A stretch of DNA of 18,975 nucleotides from an uncultured Verrucomicrobia subdivision 3 bacterium (GTDB lineage: Bacteria; Verrucomicrobiota; Verrucomicrobiae; Limisphaerales; UBA11358). The stretch spans positions 1-18,975 of the forward strand of contig CAIXPZ010000145.1 in assembly GCA_903921455.1 (NCBI GenBank), read 5' to 3'. Made by a program: the position numbers and the translations under genes. Each line of letters starts with the position of its first letter. The first letter of the stretch is position 1. Shown piece by piece: positions 1-6,740 of this stretch. The notes under the pieces are model-generated. The model made no database searches and was not told the origin of the DNA. It was given only the letters and a program-made list of their open reading frames with translations.

Positions 1-789
1 CTCGCGGCGCAGCGACGTGAAGAATTGGCCGGCGGCAATGTCCCAATCTCCATTTAGCCACGCCCGTTTTTGCCACCCCGTCAAGTTTTCCAGCACCTTG
101 CGATATTCCGGGTTGTTGAATGAGTTGTCCGCCACGCGGGCAGGGATGAATCGCGTTTCGGTTTCGCGCTTCTCCAGATACGGCAGGACGAACCGCGTCC
201 GATACCAAGCATGGCCAACGCCGCCTGGGTTGGTGGTCGAGTAGATTCTTGGCCGCCAGTTCGGTTTGGATGACCGGCAGCACGTCGTGATGTCCTGATA
301 TTTTCTGGCAGTGAGGGTGGTGGCCTCTTCAATAGCCACGCAGTCAAATTCAATCCCAAGATAATTATCAATCTCCGATTCGGTTTTGTAGTGGCCGGTG
401 ACGATTCGCGATCCATTGGCGAATGTGAGAATACCCCGGAAGGCCGAAAACTCATGCGGCAGCCGATTGAACAACCGCCGACGAAAATCCTCAAAATTCT
501 CAATGTTGGACTTGGCCTGTTTCCGCAGCAGCAAACATTTCAAACCGGGGACGCGCTGGCAATCGTCGGCCCCGAGTTGTGCCAGCAGCCAATGCGATTT
601 CCCACCGCCACGAGCGCCGCCGTAGCCGATGGCAATCGGCCCGTCCGGTAAATCGCATCGCCGCGCCGCCGCGCTGGCGACGAGTTGCCGCTCTTGCAGC
701 CAGAGCTTGGCGGCGACGAAATTGCGGGTTTGGTCCTCGGGACAACCCGCCGCAATCGCTGCGTTCAGAAAAATTTGCCGTTCGTTCAT
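1..789 (-). CDS. terL: Phage terminase large subunit (3' end beyond the window)
   Basis: Translating the minus strand from the ATG at 789 gives 263 codons open to the left edge, so the C-terminal nuclease part is missing. The visible part is the packaging ATPase. Walker A is GGARGGGKS at residues 57-65, Walker B is FDCVAIEEA at 148-156 with the catalytic acidic pair E154/E155, and the coupling motif is STTNPGG at 184-190. In the family this motor cuts concatemeric DNA and pumps it into a prohead through the portal. The start overlaps the small-subunit stop as ATGA, so the two are probably translationally coupled. The reading frame is intact throughout the visible part. A terminase is near certain from the motifs; whether it serves a full phage or a satellite is not decided by this gene. 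Confidence 0.93.
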   Translation of the reverse strand, partial: MNERQIFLNAAIAAGCPEDQTRNFVAAKLWLQERQLVASAAARRCDLPDGPIAIGYGGARGGGKSHWLLAQLGADDCQRVPGLKCLLLRKQAKSNIENFEDFRRRLFNRLPHEFSAFRGILTFANGSRIVTGHYKTESEIDNYLGIEFDCVAIEEATTLTARKYQDITTCCRSSKPNWRPRIYSTTNPGGVGHAWYRTRFVLPYLEKRETETRFIPARVADNSFNNPEYRKVLENLTGWQKRAWLNGDWDIAAGQFFTSLRRE

Positions 790-1394
790 GGCTTAACCTC
801 CACCGCCGGCACGACCTCGGCGTCCAAAACAGTCCCCCCGTTTTTTGCCGGCTCAATTTGATTCGCCGGTGGCGCTTCCACGACCCCGTAGGCTTTGCGG
901 ATGGCAATTTCCCAATCCACATCAATCGTGGCGTGGATGTTCGTATTGACCTCCTTGATCTCGCTCGGCATTCCGGCGGCGAACTGCTTCAACTTGAACG
1001 CCAATTCCAACATCCGCGCCATGCCCTCCCAGCCGGGCGTCCGGCCTTTGGCCAGCCATTGCGCCCGCGCCTCCCGCACCATCGCAATGGTCTCTTCCGC
1101 CTCCCGCCATGCCGTCCGGCGGATGGCTTCATGCGTCTGCTGCCATTCCACCGCTTTTTCCACCGCCACGCGCTCGATGGCCTTGCGCTCGACTTCCGAC
1201 AAATGCGCCGCATGAGCCTTCACCCGCGCCTGCCAGTCATATTTGACCGACCACCGCTTCAAAAGCCGTGAACTTTTGGTGAACTTTTGGGCCACCGCCT
1301 CCAGTGACCGCTCGGCTCCCATGTCCAGGTATGCCTTGAACGCGGCAAATGCCTTCGCGCCCTCTCTTGGCTGTTGTTCAAAAAATTGATTCAT
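786..1394 (-). CDS. terS: Phage terminase small subunit-like HTH protein
   Basis: A 202-residue protein directly upstream of the large terminase, overlapping it by four bases. Residues about 16-60 form a helix-turn-helix region of the type seen in phage small terminases and terminase-associated DNA-binding proteins (RSLEAVAQKFTKSSRLLKRW, followed by Y-x-W-x-x-R-x-x-A). A long, charged, predicted helical or coiled-coil segment runs from about 60 to 150, and the tail is proline- and acid-rich. The family role is to recognise the cos or pac site and load the large subunit. No good Shine-Dalgarno sequence precedes the ATG; the 5' region is instead dominated by the nested inverted repeat at 1409-1493. 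The identification rests on the HTH plus gene position; overall similarity cannot be measured here. Confidence 0.8.
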   Translation of the reverse strand: MNQFFEQQPREGAKAFAAFKAYLDMGAERSLEAVAQKFTKSSRLLKRWSVKYDWQARVKAHAAHLSEVERKAIERVAVEKAVEWQQTHEAIRRTAWREAEETIAMVREARAQWLAKGRTPGWEGMARMLELAFKLKQFAAGMPSEIKEVNTNIHATIDVDWEIAIRKAYGVVEAPPANQIEPAKNGGTVLDAEVVPAVEVKP

Positions 1395-1408
1395 AGGGAA
1401 AATTTGTC

Positions 1409-1493
1409 CGCAGCCACCGCAGTAACCCCCTATACTCCCTGAAAAATACCCCCCCTTTTTCAGAATCTTGGGAGCCTTGCTGCGGTGGCTGCG
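1409..1493. repeat. Nested inverted repeat between the helicase and terS
   Basis: Outer arms 1409-1422 (cgcagccaccgcag) and 1480-1493 (ctgcggtggctgcg) are perfectly complementary over 14 bp, and 1424-1425/1477-1478 add two more pairs after one T/G mismatch. Inside are two stacked arm pairs: 1435-1438 with 1471-1474 (tccc within ctccc, against ggga within gggag) and 1439-1446 with 1456-1463 (ctgaaaaa/tttttcag). The inner loop holds a seven-base C run (G run on the minus strand). It fills most of the 120-bp gap between the helicase stop and the terS start. Possible roles are a replication origin, a cos/pac packaging site, or an RNA hairpin acting as terminator or attenuator. The structure is seen; the role is inferred. 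Confidence 0.75.
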
Positions 1494-1514
1494 TTGCTGC
1501 GGAATGTTGGCGGT

Positions 1515-3095
1515 TCATGGCTTGGTTACGGTGTAGGTTTTGGATTTGAAACTGCCCCCATCGGACACATTTTCGCGGCTGATGTATTTTTCTTCGCGGG
1601 TGATGACAAAACCATCCGATTCCAATGTGTCGCTGTCCCGAAACAACTTTGCCATCACCGTGCCAACGATCTTCTTCGCCTTGTCCTGATCCGCGCCGGG
1701 GCGGAGGCCGGGAATCTCGATGTCATGCTCGTCGCAGAGGGAGTTTATTTCCGTCGCCGTCAGCGCGCGGTTGAGGTCGCCGTTTTCGTTGACGGCCAGC
1801 ACGACATTGCGCAACCAGACCAGCGCGGGGTTGCTCACCCGCTCCTGGGCCTGTTGGTGTCCATCCATGACCGGCGCGGTGCCGAAAATGTTCCGGCAAA
1901 TCCAGTCCACGAGCTGCACCCACTCCCGAAAATCATGCCGGGTTTCATCCGTGACCGGCTTGCCCTTCGTATGCCATTCGCGAATCACCGCCGCCAGACA
2001 TCCGAGGTAATAAGCCTGCCATTTCCGCACGCGGGACAGCAAATCACCTTCGGGATATTTGGCGAACGCAAAGCCCGCCGGTTTTTTCCGAATCCGAATG
2101 ATGTTGCTGCGGTTCGCCAGATCCCGCGTCGTGTTCACGCCGTTGGACGTGAGAAACACAAAATAATGCTCCGGCGGCACCGTGACCTCACCGCGATGCG
2201 GTATCCGGCACGGAAACGAACCTTCCGCCGTCTGAAAAGCTTCCAAGTGGGCGCTGTCGAACCGCCCCCGGAAATTGTCGAATTGAATAAACGGCCGGCC
2301 CGCCACCAGTGCCTGATTCAAACTCTCATCCACGGAACCCACGCCGCCCTGCCGGCTGGTCACCAGCGAGACCTTTTCGTTGTAGAGTGCGGCGATGATT
2401 TTCTGCCGGTAGGTCTTGCCGGATTGCGACTGGTCGGCCTCGGCCACGTCCGCCGGTGCCCGCCCCTTCAAAAAATCCCCGGCCTTGAGCGCCGGCGTAA
2501 TCAGGCTGGCGACGGCCCGCGCCTTGTCGCCCTCCGTCTGAAAATCAAATTCGGCCAGCAGCGCCAACAATGCCGGAACCGCTTCGCTTAATTCCACGAC
2601 CGGCGGCATTTCGCCGCCGGTGATCAGCAGCCGCGTGACTTCGTCATAACCGCGCCCAGTCACCGCCGGCTGGCCGTTGACTTCGCGAATCACCGGACAG
2701 TTGATTAGCCCTTGCACGCGCGGCAGCAGCGTCAGCGCCTCTTCACTGTGCAACAGCGCATCCGCCATTTCTTGCGGACAGTTCACCGGCTTGAGCACGG
2801 GTTCGCCCCCCTCGCCCTGTCGCCATGCAACCAGTCGCGCAAACTTCTCGAATAAAGAGCGCGCGGTTGATGGCCGGAGGATTTCCAGAGCGAGCAAGCC
2901 ATCATCGCGTTTAATCATCGTGACCACCACGCCGCCTCGGACGAACATCCGTTTCGTGGGCGCAATGAGGCTGAAAAGTTTCTCGGCACCTTCGGTGATG
3001 CTGACATCGCCGCCGGGGAGAACGAGGATCGGCAGGCCGTTGGCCTCGTTCATTTCGCCCCACTCCTGTATGTCCGCAGTTTGCGTGTCACCCAT
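1515..3095 (-). CDS. SF3/AAA-like replicative helicase of a phage or satellite
   Basis: A 526-residue protein. The ATPase core spans about 205-335. The P-loop-like segment is DQSQSGKT at 221-228, in which the first glycine of GxxxxGKT is replaced. Walker B is PFIQFDN (about 268-274). A sensor/motif C segment is FLTSN (314-318), and an arginine-rich 'RDLANRS' (324-330) could supply the arginine finger. This layout fits primase-associated helicases of phages and satellites. About 200 N-terminal residues precede the core, and the C-terminal part (about 370-526) is probably a DNA-binding extension. The ATG at 3095 is preceded by AAAGGA at suitable spacing; Met15 is an alternative start. The gene overlaps the primase gene by 8 bp, so the two likely act together as primase-helicase. 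It could instead be another ring ATPase, but replication is the best reading. Confidence 0.72.
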   Translation of the reverse strand: MGDTQTADIQEWGEMNEANGLPILVLPGGDVSITEGAEKLFSLIAPTKRMFVRGGVVVTMIKRDDGLLALEILRPSTARSLFEKFARLVAWRQGEGGEPVLKPVNCPQEMADALLHSEEALTLLPRVQGLINCPVIREVNGQPAVTGRGYDEVTRLLITGGEMPPVVELSEAVPALLALLAEFDFQTEGDKARAVASLITPALKAGDFLKGRAPADVAEADQSQSGKTYRQKIIAALYNEKVSLVTSRQGGVGSVDESLNQALVAGRPFIQFDNFRGRFDSAHLEAFQTAEGSFPCRIPHRGEVTVPPEHYFVFLTSNGVNTTRDLANRSNIIRIRKKPAGFAFAKYPEGDLLSRVRKWQAYYLGCLAAVIREWHTKGKPVTDETRHDFREWVQLVDWICRNIFGTAPVMDGHQQAQERVSNPALVWLRNVVLAVNENGDLNRALTATEINSLCDEHDIEIPGLRPGADQDKAKKIVGTVMAKLFRDSDTLESDGFVITREEKYISRENVSDGGSFKSKTYTVTKP

Positions 3096-4155
3096 ATCTG
3101 GTTCCTTTCACCTCCAATTTTTGCGAATAAAGGTTTGGTTGCGCTGGTTGCAAGCAAATCGGCACTCCGTTCGGTAGCGGATTCAAATACAGCAACCGCT
3201 GGCAGCGTTCGCCGCGCATCGCTTGCGGCAGACGGGACAAACGCACGGCGGTCAAGGCGCCGCGATCCGCGCCGAGGGTAATCAGCAGCGGCTTGATTGG
3301 CCCCATGAGCCGGTCCCAATCCGCCTTGCTCGACGCATCCAGCCGCACCAAAGCATGAATTGACCGCCCGCCGGACTCGCAGATTGAGGCGATGCGAAAC
3401 GGCATTTGCACCAGACAACGCAACCACTCATCGGCGTCCGCCTCATCGCTTTCCAAAACCGCGTAGCGCCATGCGGTAATCGCTTCTTCCGAACGCCGGG
3501 ACAATTTCCCGTCGCAGCGCGGATTTTCAAGAAATTCACCCGTCACCGGTTGCGGTAGCAACCAAACCCCGTCATTGCCTGTCGGAAAATGCCGCTGCTG
3601 AATGGCCTCGCTCCGGTCAGCCTCCCATAAAAATTGTCCCTGGGATTTCATGTCCGTGAAAATCAAAACTTTTTCCCCCGACCCATGAGGATAAAGATGC
3701 CGCAAGACACTGGCCGAATCCTGCCGGTCCACCGGCACTGGCGAGCGGGCGGCGAGGAAGTTCACGACATCCTTGATGTCGGCAACCTTGTTGGCAATCC
3801 GCGCCAGCACCGTCCTTTGAAATTTCGGCTTCGGTGGCGGCGGCGGCATTGGCTTTGACGGAACCGGACTGCCGTTGTTCGCCTCGTCGCCGAGCAAATG
3901 CCCACGCGGCAGGAGGTGAACCGTGTTCGCTGCCGACTTGATCTTGTGAATCAAGTCGCCTTCGCTCCACGGCGGCAAACACCGCTGATTGAACTCACGC
4001 AGCAACGCCAGTGCATCCGCCTCGGTGAGGGCAAATCCATGCACCAGCACCGCCGCGACATGAAACGTCGCGTTGTGTCCGCCTTGGCCGCTGACGGCCG
4101 GCAGGCACTTGGCGATATAGCGCCGAGCGCGTTCGTGTGGCGTGAGTTTCATCAA
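3088..4155 (-). CDS. AEP-type primase with an N-terminal PriCT-like domain
   Basis: A 355-residue protein. Residues about 8-78 look like the helical PriCT module normally found after primase cores (ends with a C-L-P-P-W-S-E-x-D-L-x-x-K-I-K-S-A pattern). A proline-rich linker lies at about 98-110. The C-terminal part resembles the archaeo-eukaryotic primase/prim-pol fold: an acidic motif I at 235-238 (ESDE), the S-x-H motif II at 265-267 (SIH in SGGRSIH), and a GADRGALTAVRLSRLP segment (296-310) matching the third region. The family makes RNA or DNA primers for replication. The start overlaps the stop of the upstream HTH gene as ATGA, and its end overlaps the helicase, giving an HTH-primase-helicase block. 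The domain order (PriCT-like first) is unusual. The assignment is based on motifs only. Confidence 0.7.
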   Translation of the reverse strand: MMKLTPHERARRYIAKCLPAVSGQGGHNATFHVAAVLVHGFALTEADALALLREFNQRCLPPWSEGDLIHKIKSAANTVHLLPRGHLLGDEANNGSPVPSKPMPPPPPKPKFQRTVLARIANKVADIKDVVNFLAARSPVPVDRQDSASVLRHLYPHGSGEKVLIFTDMKSQGQFLWEADRSEAIQQRHFPTGNDGVWLLPQPVTGEFLENPRCDGKLSRRSEEAITAWRYAVLESDEADADEWLRCLVQMPFRIASICESGGRSIHALVRLDASSKADWDRLMGPIKPLLITLGADRGALTAVRLSRLPQAMRGERCQRLLYLNPLPNGVPICLQPAQPNLYSQKLEVKGTRYG

Positions 4156-4391
4156 ACCCCCGTGCGCGATGCCATGAGTTGCCGACCGCCGACCATGTTC
4201 TTGGCCGCCAGCGCCGCGCGAACCATGTCCACGTCGAAAAACACCAGATGTCCGATGCGTATAAACGGAATCGCTCTCGCCTTGGTTTGTTCCCGCAGCC
4301 AGCGGATGCTGGGCCGCGCATCTTCGTCAAACAACTGGTCGAGCAGTTGCTCGGCACCCACCAGTTTTCCTTTAACAGATATGTCGTTCAT
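4152..4391 (-). CDS. Small AlpA/excisionase-like HTH DNA-binding protein
   Basis: A 79-residue protein with the HTH_17/MerR-like layout of phage excisionases and AlpA regulators. S28 to L33 begins the first helix, 'IPFIRIG' at 41-47 is the characteristic turn (normally IP-x-x-RIG), 'VFFDVDMV' at 50-57 is the wing, and a final helix follows. In satellites such as P4 and Gram-negative PICIs, AlpA-like proteins activate the replication or excision genes; excisionases bend DNA for the integrase. Here it is the first gene of the HTH-primase-helicase block, overlapping the primase start by four bases. No Shine-Dalgarno sequence is visible. The upstream inverted repeat at 4425-4445 is a possible binding site. 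It could be an excisionase rather than an activator. Confidence 0.65.
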   Translation of the reverse strand: MNDISVKGKLVGAEQLLDQLFDEDARPSIRWLREQTKARAIPFIRIGHLVFFDVDMVRAALAAKNMVGGRQLMASRTGV

Positions 4392-4424
4392 CAGTAATGC
4401 GGCGGAGTCAATTCATCGCAGCTT

Positions 4425-4445
4425 TCCGACACACTATGCGTCGGA
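4425..4445. promoter_or_regulatory. Short inverted repeat upstream of the HTH gene
   Basis: Arms tccgac (4425-4430) and gtcgga (4440-4445) flank nine bases, about 34 bp upstream of the HTH gene start. The spacing suits an operator bound by a dimeric regulator, possibly the HTH protein itself. No convincing -35/-10 pair was found beside it. Six-base arms can arise by chance, so this is tentative. Confidence 0.25.
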
Positions 4446-4560
4446 TAAACCGCCATTGCTCTCGCCTGCATGAACCATATCAGCCCCGTTTTTTATGCTT
4501 GGCGCAGGGGATGGCAACAAAAAACACGATCCGGGCAACAAATCACAATCCGCCGAGAAC

Positions 4561-4597
4561 AAAACACAAACGCCGCCCAGCAAAGCGCAGGGCGGCG
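4561..4597 (-). terminator. Probable rho-independent terminator after the three-paralog operon
   Basis: A perfect 8-bp GC stem, 4571-4578 (cgccgccc) with 4590-4597 (gggcggcg), closes an 11-base loop. On the minus strand it is followed by TTTGTGTTTT. It lies 36 bp after the stop of the last paralogous gene and well before the HTH gene, so it would separate the integrase/paralog transcript from the replication transcript. The rest of 4392-4632 shows no supported gene. Confidence 0.6.
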
Positions 4598-4632
4598 GAA
4601 ACAAGTGACAGGATTTGCTCGTCAAATATGGC

Positions 4633-5370
4633 TCAAAGCTTTTTTTTCAACTTTTTTTGGGAGGCGGATATTTTGCCGGCAGAGCGGCGGGCTTCCCGAA
4701 TCTGCTGCTTATTCCAAGCCAGGAAATTCCAAAGGAGACTGTGGGCTGTATCCAAGTCGCCTGCATTCCATTTTTCGTAAAAGTCGTGAAATTCAAGTTC
4801 GGTTGGATTTCTATCGAATTGCAATCGGAATTGGTGGCGGATGAATGCCTTGCCGACCTTCGCCACATCATAGGTGCGATTTCTTTTGGATGGCGGTAAT
4901 CCTTTCTTGAAAAAAATATCGCGAGAAACGACCGGACGGCCCTTTTCGTAATCTGTATTGGTAAATATTGTATTTTCTTCCGCTTTCATCACCCCCAGAT
5001 AGCCGTCAAAAAAATCAGACTCAACCTTGAAGCCAGCTTCAATCCAAATCTCATAGGCGGCATCCACAAGTTTTTTTGGCTCATCCGTTATTTTTCGAGC
5101 CAAGTTTACGGCCAGCATCGCCAAGTCTTCATGTTTAGGTGGATTGACACCCATTTCGCCATAACTCTCCCAATAGCTGCAATGTTTCACCCTTCGCTTT
5201 TGTGCGGACTGCCAAAGTTCCATTGCATCATAAGTCAACATATCCGCCCGCTCGTTGGAACTCCGCGCCAGAGTTGCGGCAATCAGGGCGAGCTGTTCGG
5301 TGGTTGGCGGCTCAGCCGCGATTGGATCGGCTGACTTGGCTGGCTTGGTTTTCGACTTTGGCTTTTTCAC
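4633..5370 (-). CDS. Unknown protein, third of three tandem paralogs
   Basis: A 245-residue protein of unknown function. It begins with the codon GTG, overlaps the previous gene's stop as GTGA, and opens with the shared MKKPKSK N-terminus. Two copies of an alanine-rich helical motif are visible: 'LALIAATLARSSN...AMELWQSA' (28-56) and 'DLAMLAVNLARKI...AYEIWIEA' (82-112), so part of the N-terminal domain is duplicated here. The C-terminal region (about 147-230) has the family pattern of V/I-S/T-R-D-x-F, then K-A-F-I/V-R, then P-T-x-x-E/D, a W, and A-R-R-x-A-G. The tail is lysine-rich. There is no signal peptide, membrane span or recognisable catalytic motif. Base composition is visibly more AT-rich than the replication genes. 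It is probably a cytoplasmic, helical, element-specific protein. Confidence 0.7.
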   Translation of the reverse strand: MKKPKSKTKPAKSADPIAAEPPTTEQLALIAATLARSSNERADMLTYDAMELWQSAQKRRVKHCSYWESYGEMGVNPPKHEDLAMLAVNLARKITDEPKKLVDAAYEIWIEAGFKVESDFFDGYLGVMKAEENTIFTNTDYEKGRPVVSRDIFFKKGLPPSKRNRTYDVAKVGKAFIRHQFRLQFDRNPTELEFHDFYEKWNAGDLDTAHSLLWNFLAWNKQQIREARRSAGKISASQKKLKKKL

Positions 5371-6032
5371 AAATTGACGCGGCGGGTTTTTGATTTAATT
5401 CCAGCGGACTTCAGCCCGGCGTCTCGGCGGGCCTGTTTGACGCATTGCTGATACCAATTTTTGAAAAGTATTCCCAAGCTTCCGGCCTGAGCAAAGGTCG
5501 CAAGCGGCTTCCATTCACTGTATGAAGCGTTCACTTCATCTTGAGTTGGCTCCCGGCGCTTTCTATCGCGCAGCGAATCCCGAACAAAAGCTTTTCCCTT
5601 TTGCGCCAGTTTATCAGGGCGGTTTTTATATTGCGGCATCACCCGTTGCAGGAACTGGTCGCGGGTGATGGGATATTTATCCATTGGCTTAAAATAAGTT
5701 TCATCTGGCTCTTCTGGCTCTTCTGGCTCCCCCTCAAATTCTATGCGGCTGATTCGTCTGGCCAGGTCGTTTGCCAATTCACAGTAGCAGCAACTCCAAA
5801 GGTTGCTGGCCATCCGTGATGCTTCCGCTGCATTATGATTGCCGGTGTCAAAATCTTCGCGCCGAACAATCTGTGCGGCGATCTGGGCCAAATCAGACAC
5901 GGTGGGATAAAACTGCAATTCCGCCATCAACTTATTGAGTTTCGCGAGCTGCGGATTTTCGTCAGAAGTGTTTTCCGGCGGCTTAACGACGGCCATCTTG
6001 ACCGTCGCAACTTTAGACTTTGGCTTTTTCAT
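5367..6032 (-). CDS. Unknown protein, second of three tandem paralogs
   Basis: A 221-residue relative of its two neighbours, with an ATG start overlapping the upstream stop as ATGA. It shares the MKKPKSK start, one helical motif 'DLAQIAAQIVRRE...ASRMASNLW' (47-79) and the C-terminal block 'YPITRDQFL' (120-128), 'KGKAFVRDSL' (145-154), 'EPTQDEV' (161-167) and 'ARRDAGLKSA' (201-210). It lacks the duplicated N-terminal motif of the third paralog. An acidic stretch EPEEPEEPDE is encoded by a 9-bp tandem repeat. Two neighbouring cysteines (C81, C82, with C84 near) sit just after the helical motif, without an obvious metal-site pattern. The function is unknown. The coupled arrangement suggests that the three proteins are made together and may form a hetero-oligomer. 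Confidence 0.7.
   Translation of the reverse strand: MKKPKSKVATVKMAVVKPPENTSDENPQLAKLNKLMAELQFYPTVSDLAQIAAQIVRREDFDTGNHNAAEASRMASNLWSCCYCELANDLARRISRIEFEGEPEEPEEPDETYFKPMDKYPITRDQFLQRVMPQYKNRPDKLAQKGKAFVRDSLRDRKRREPTQDEVNASYSEWKPLATFAQAGSLGILFKNWYQQCVKQARRDAGLKSAGIKSKTRRVNL
5704..5730. repeat. Three-unit 9-bp tandem repeat inside a coding sequence
   Basis: Units tctggctct, tctggctct and tctggctcc run head to tail at 5704-5712, 5713-5721 and 5722-5730. On the minus strand they encode the Glu/Pro-rich stretch of the middle paralog. Unit changes would be in frame, so copy number could vary without breaking the protein. Confidence 0.8.
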
Positions 6033-6712
6033 TTTTCACGGGGCGACTTCACGTCGCGGCGGGATTTTTTTAAGGCAGCTTTTTTAGCGGCGGACTTCAA
6101 CCCAGCGAGGCGACGGATTTCTTTGAGGTAATCTGCATACCAAATTTCAAATTTTCTAGCAGCGCCATTGGCCTGCTTTGCGTTTTCATAAGGCTTCAGA
6201 TTCCAAGTGCCATAAGCGGCGGCAATTTCATCCGCTGTGGGTGCCCGTTGATGCCTTTCGAGTAGAACGTCCCGCACAAAGGCTTTTGCAATTCGGGCTA
6301 ATTCGGCCGTGCGACTTTTATATTTCGGCAACATCACGCGTAAAAACTGATCCCGCGTCACCGGGTATTCGTCGGGGATTGGCAGGAAGTGCTCCCCCTG
6401 GTCATTGTAATAGTCGTTTTTTTCACTGATGGCTGCTTCCATCTGACAATCTTGAAGCCAGACTTCACCCTCTTCATGTGAAAAGAAAATTCTTTCCCGC
6501 GCCGACAGCCACAAGGCCATCGCGGTTTTGGTCAGGTTGTCCGGCGTGTCCGTTGTGTTCCGCGCCAGTGTGGCGGCGATTAAGGCGAGTTGCTCGGTGC
6601 TCGGCAGTCCGCCCATTTTTTTCCCAAGTTCCGTCACCACGGCGGGCTTTGCTTCCGCCGTGTTCCAGCCAAGAAAATCATCGGTTATGTCTTTGGCCTT
6701 TGGCTTTTTCAT
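6029..6712 (-). CDS. Unknown protein, first of three tandem paralogs
   Basis: The open frame reaches upstream to 6775, into the integrase 3' end, but the ATG at 6712 is chosen because it gives the MKKPKAK start shared with both neighbours and leaves 28 bp after the integrase stop. The protein is 227 residues. It shows the helical motif 'QLALIAATLARNT...AMALWLSA' (41-71) and the C-terminal family block 'YPVTRDQFL' (116-124), 'IAKAFVRDVL' (141-150), 'APTADEIAAAYGTW' (157-170) and 'IRRLAGLKSA' (199-208), then a basic tail. The 'TRDQF / KAFVRD / P-T-x-D-E' pattern suggests one folded domain conserved in all three genes. No known family is recognised. It is the likely first gene after int, in a place where satellites often carry cargo. 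Confidence 0.7.
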   Translation of the reverse strand: MKKPKAKDITDDFLGWNTAEAKPAVVTELGKKMGGLPSTEQLALIAATLARNTTDTPDNLTKTAMALWLSARERIFFSHEEGEVWLQDCQMEAAISEKNDYYNDQGEHFLPIPDEYPVTRDQFLRVMLPKYKSRTAELARIAKAFVRDVLLERHQRAPTADEIAAAYGTWNLKPYENAKQANGAARKFEIWYADYLKEIRRLAGLKSAAKKAALKKSRRDVKSPREK

Positions 6713-6740
6713 ATTGAAACAATGCCCGGATGTTTCGCTA

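Noticed and set aside
500..925. Apparent frame break in the terminase region (minus-strand frames at 500-925 and 81-503)
   Set aside because: These are shadow frames. Direct translation from 789 gives one unbroken terminase large subunit to the window edge, so there is no frameshift.
1485..2591. 368-codon plus-strand open frame
   Set aside because: It is antisense to the helicase gene, which has Walker motifs; the plus frame has none.
4434..4625. 63-codon minus-strand frame in the gap before the HTH gene
   Set aside because: It contains the terminator hairpin, is rich in Cys/Leu/Pro without pattern, and lacks a ribosome-binding site.
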